A stretch of 9,182 bases of DNA from Desulfobacterales bacterium (lineage in GTDB: Bacteria; Desulfobacterota; Desulfobacteria; Desulfobacterales; JAUCGF01). The DNA lies in the NCBI GenBank assembly GCA_029940345.1, contig JAOZRC010000179.1, positions 1 to 9,182 on the forward strand, read 5' to 3'. The translations under genes were made by a program, and so were the position numbers. Below, one piece after another: positions 7,598 to 9,182 of the stretch (its first letter is position 1; every line of letters starts with the position of its first letter). A model generated the notes under the pieces. That model saw only the letters and a list, made by a program, of their open reading frames with translations, ran no database searches and was not told the origin of the DNA.

Positions 7598-8929
7598 ATG
7601 AGAAAACGATTTATTAATGGGCTGCATATCGCGATAATTGGTGTGCTTATTCATTCTAGCGGATGCGAGACAATAGATCAAAATAGAAAGACTACACTGG
7701 CTTCTCCTGACCTTACCGCGGAAGAAAATATCAATCGCGCCACCATATCCGAAAAAAACAAAGATCTGGCAAAAGCGCTTTATTTTTATAAAGCTGCTGC
7801 CGATATCTATGCAAAAAAGAAAAAAGAAACACAAGCAAATATATCCCGTATTAGTGAAAAGATGAATCAGGCTGAAAACCATATTAATACGGCCATTTCT
7901 TATATAAACCAAGGGAAATGCAACAAAGCTCGAAAAATGATAGATAATGCCTTTGAGATAAGGAACGATCATCCCAAGTCAAACGAACTGAAACGGAAAA
8001 TCCACTATTGCAAGCAGCAACCTGTGCCGCCAAAACCGACGCCTCCCCCGCCATATCGAACGAAATGCAAATTTCTAAAAGGAAAAGAATATAAACATAT
8101 TGTTAAAAAAGGTGATGAACTGGGGGCATTATGCAAACGCATCTATGGACGAACCGGTCACTTTAAACTTGTTCACGCAATCGTTGAATATAACCGAATT
8201 AATCCAAATGATTTAAAAAGAGGCCAGCGGATTCGATTTCCGGTAATACAATGCAAAAACAATACATATTACCCCATCTTTCCACCGGTACCCCCAGAAA
8301 TCACTCCACCCGTTATTACGACACCGACACTGACACCTGATGATACCGAGGAAACTTATAAGCATGATCATTATAACCAAGGCGTCGAATATTTTGATAA
8401 GGGATTGTTTGCTGAAGCCAAATATGAATTTGATTTAGTGATACAAAAAGATGCGGATTATCTGGATGTAATGCAAAAAATGGAAGAAGCGACTTTAGGC
8501 GGAATGATTAAAAATGGCGGCTTTTTGTTCGACAAGGCTCAATATGATGAAGCCATTCATGTGTTTCAGGAAGTTAAAAGTTTGCAAAGGGATAATGGCA
8601 TTGCCATTGAATATCTTCATAAAGCCTACTTTGAAAAAGCTAAAAAATGGTATGAAAAGCAGAAATTGTCCCAAACACTTTCAACTTTCGAAAAGTGCTT
8701 TAGTTACCGTTGCCCAACATGCATGCAATATAAAAAATTGGAGAAAAATGAGATTCTCTCAAAGATCGCACTCTCTCTTGAGAAAAAATCGAAAAGCAAT
8801 ATAAACAAAGATATTCTTCAGCAACAGCAAAAAGCGTTGAAATTGCTCAAAAAATTAAAACCTAATGATCAAGCAATCAACAACCGTCTGGCTGAAACCC
8901 AAAAGCTATTATACTTGGCACGGTCATAA
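7598..8929 (+). CDS. TPR/LysM putative lipoprotein
   Basis: A 443-residue protein preceded by a strong RBS, AGGAGG (7587-7592), five bases before the ATG. The N-terminus is basic (RKR), then hydrophobic, and ends at LIHSSGC with Cys23. This is a plausible but non-canonical lipobox, because Ser rather than a branched residue is at -3. Glu follows Cys, so outer-membrane sorting would be expected if it is lipidated. Helical repeats with TPR character lie at about 42-136. A Pro-rich linker (141-153) leads to a LysM domain (about 165-216: IVKKGDELGALCKRIYG, ending GQRIRFP). A second Pro/Thr-rich linker (228-248) leads to more TPR-like repeats (about 254-435). It probably bridges peptidoglycan and the envelope and recruits partners. 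C367, C372 and C375 form a small CxxC-containing cluster. The 84-bp gap suggests a transcription unit separate from the GTPase. Its stop codon lies inside an inverted repeat. Confidence 0.85.
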   Translation: MRKRFINGLHIAIIGVLIHSSGCETIDQNRKTTLASPDLTAEENINRATISEKNKDLAKALYFYKAAADIYAKKKKETQANISRISEKMNQAENHINTAISYINQGKCNKARKMIDNAFEIRNDHPKSNELKRKIHYCKQQPVPPKPTPPPPYRTKCKFLKGKEYKHIVKKGDELGALCKRIYGRTGHFKLVHAIVEYNRINPNDLKRGQRIRFPVIQCKNNTYYPIFPPVPPEITPPVITTPTLTPDDTEETYKHDHYNQGVEYFDKGLFAEAKYEFDLVIQKDADYLDVMQKMEEATLGGMIKNGGFLFDKAQYDEAIHVFQEVKSLQRDNGIAIEYLHKAYFEKAKKWYEKQKLSQTLSTFEKCFSYRCPTCMQYKKLEKNEILSKIALSLEKKSKSNINKDILQQQQKALKLLKKLKPNDQAINNRLAETQKLLYLARS

Positions 8930-9002
8930 TTGGTGATTTTGAAATATGTCTTACGCCTATGAATTAAGGTATTGATCAATTATAAAATCACCAATTATGG
9001 CC
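8922..9002. repeat. Long perfect inverted repeat at the convergent gene end
   Basis: CATAATTGGTGATTTT (8925-8940) is perfectly inverted as AAAATCACCAATTATG (8984-8999). In RNA the stem extends to 8922-9002 through a G-U and two G-C pairs, around a 43-base loop. The loop contains the 10-bp palindrome ATTGATCAAT (8971-8980). The left arm includes the lipoprotein stop codon (8927-8929). It may terminate transcription or stabilise the mRNA end, but no U-run follows on the plus strand, so a classic intrinsic terminator is not shown. A 75-bp miniature element with terminal inverted repeats is an alternative; no target duplication is evident. Confidence 0.75.
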
Positions 9003-9047
9003 TTCGCGAGTATAGATGGTTTTGAATAGAACAGCCACTTAAAAGCA

Positions 9048-9095
9048 TCCCCTTTTCCAAGCATACTTTTTTAACCATTAGCAACGAAAAGGGGA
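9048..9095. repeat. Inverted repeat with GAAAAGGGGACAAATT motif
   Basis: TCCCCTTTTC (9048-9057) pairs with GAAAAGGGGA (9086-9095) around a 28-base loop. The right arm continues into CAAATTATCA. AAAAGGGGACA-(A/G)ATT strings are, from general knowledge, widespread dispersed sequences in proteobacteria, often near REP-associated or IS200-like transposases; no transposase is present here. On the minus strand the hairpin lies about 30 bases past the phosphatase stop and is followed by TGCTTTT, so it could act as a weak terminator for that gene. Confidence 0.55.
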
Positions 9096-9124
9096 CAAAT
9101 TATCACGCCGTTTCGCTTGCGGGA

Positions 9125-9182
9125 TCAGAGGATTCCAATTAAAACAACGGTAATATTATCATGCCCTCCGGCATTATTCGCT
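9125..9182 (-). CDS. PP2C-type Ser/Thr protein phosphatase, C-terminal tail only
   Basis: The minus strand enters at the window edge and reads ANNAGGHDNITVVLIGIL, then TGA at 9127-9125. The GG-x-DNITVV(L) pattern is the signature last motif of PP2C phosphatases. Its Asp normally coordinates a catalytic metal, and it normally lies close to the C-terminus, as it does here. Only 18 residues are visible, so the N-terminal architecture is unknown. PP2C enzymes remove phosphate from Ser/Thr residues added by Hanks-type kinases. A kinase of that type lies in the same window at 2401-4026, making it a possible but unproven opposing partner. Confidence 0.78.
   Translation of the reverse strand, partial: ANNAGGHDNITVVLIGIL

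Noticed and set aside
7523..7972. 149-codon minus-strand open frame opposite the lipoprotein start
   Set aside because: It overlaps the strong RBS and signal sequence of the plus-strand gene. Its hydrophobic, Phe-rich product is what antisense reading of Lys/Glu-rich codons yields.
1..9182. CRISPR array, tRNA or rRNA genes, transposase
   Set aside because: No regularly spaced repeats with spacers, no cloverleaf or rRNA-like conserved segment, and no transposase or integrase motifs in any credible frame.

Overview
The window looks like chromosomal DNA from a Gram-negative bacterium. It encodes an apparent outer-membrane-type lipoprotein, a Sec-exported LysM protein and the DUF2868/DUF3482 inner-membrane GTPase pair that I associate with proteobacteria. 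The Hanks-type Ser/Thr kinase, a PP2C phosphatase tail, LysM/TPR envelope proteins and moderate, uneven G+C together suggest a Desulfobacterota-like (former Deltaproteobacteria) organism. That placement is an inference from gene content, not from a marker gene.

Left arm, minus strand (about 4026 down to 1): three genes run in one direction. They are a transmembrane Ser/Thr kinase with an extracytoplasmic sensor (2401-4026), a secreted LysM protein with a six-hairpin/toroid glycosidase-like body (296-2350), and the N-terminus of an exported protein that may be MlaC/Ttg2D-like (1-180, cut by the window edge). The 50-bp gap between the first two suggests one transcript. The 115-bp gap before the third holds two tiny overlapping ORFs and a very strong Shine-Dalgarno-like match.

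Middle: a 436-bp divergent intergenic region (4027-4462) carries a CACGAAA direct repeat, what looks like a decayed minus-strand gene fragment, and a good sigma70-type promoter facing right. This promoter is placed to drive a two-gene operon: a DUF2868 membrane protein (4463-6079) and a DUF3482 GTPase (6092-7513), 12 bp apart.

Right arm: a separate plus-strand gene with its own strong RBS (7598-8929) encodes a TPR/LysM putative lipoprotein. It converges on the C-terminal 18 codons of a minus-strand PP2C-type phosphatase (9125-9182). The convergent gap contains a perfect 16-bp inverted repeat that includes the lipoprotein's stop codon, and a second inverted repeat with a GAAAAGGGGACAAATT motif.

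Working idea: the region groups a sensor-type Ser/Thr kinase and a PP2C phosphatase around peptidoglycan-binding (LysM) proteins and a membrane GTPase pair. An envelope-sensing phosphorylation module is a reasonable hypothesis, but the sequence shows only proximity and domain content, not a functional link.
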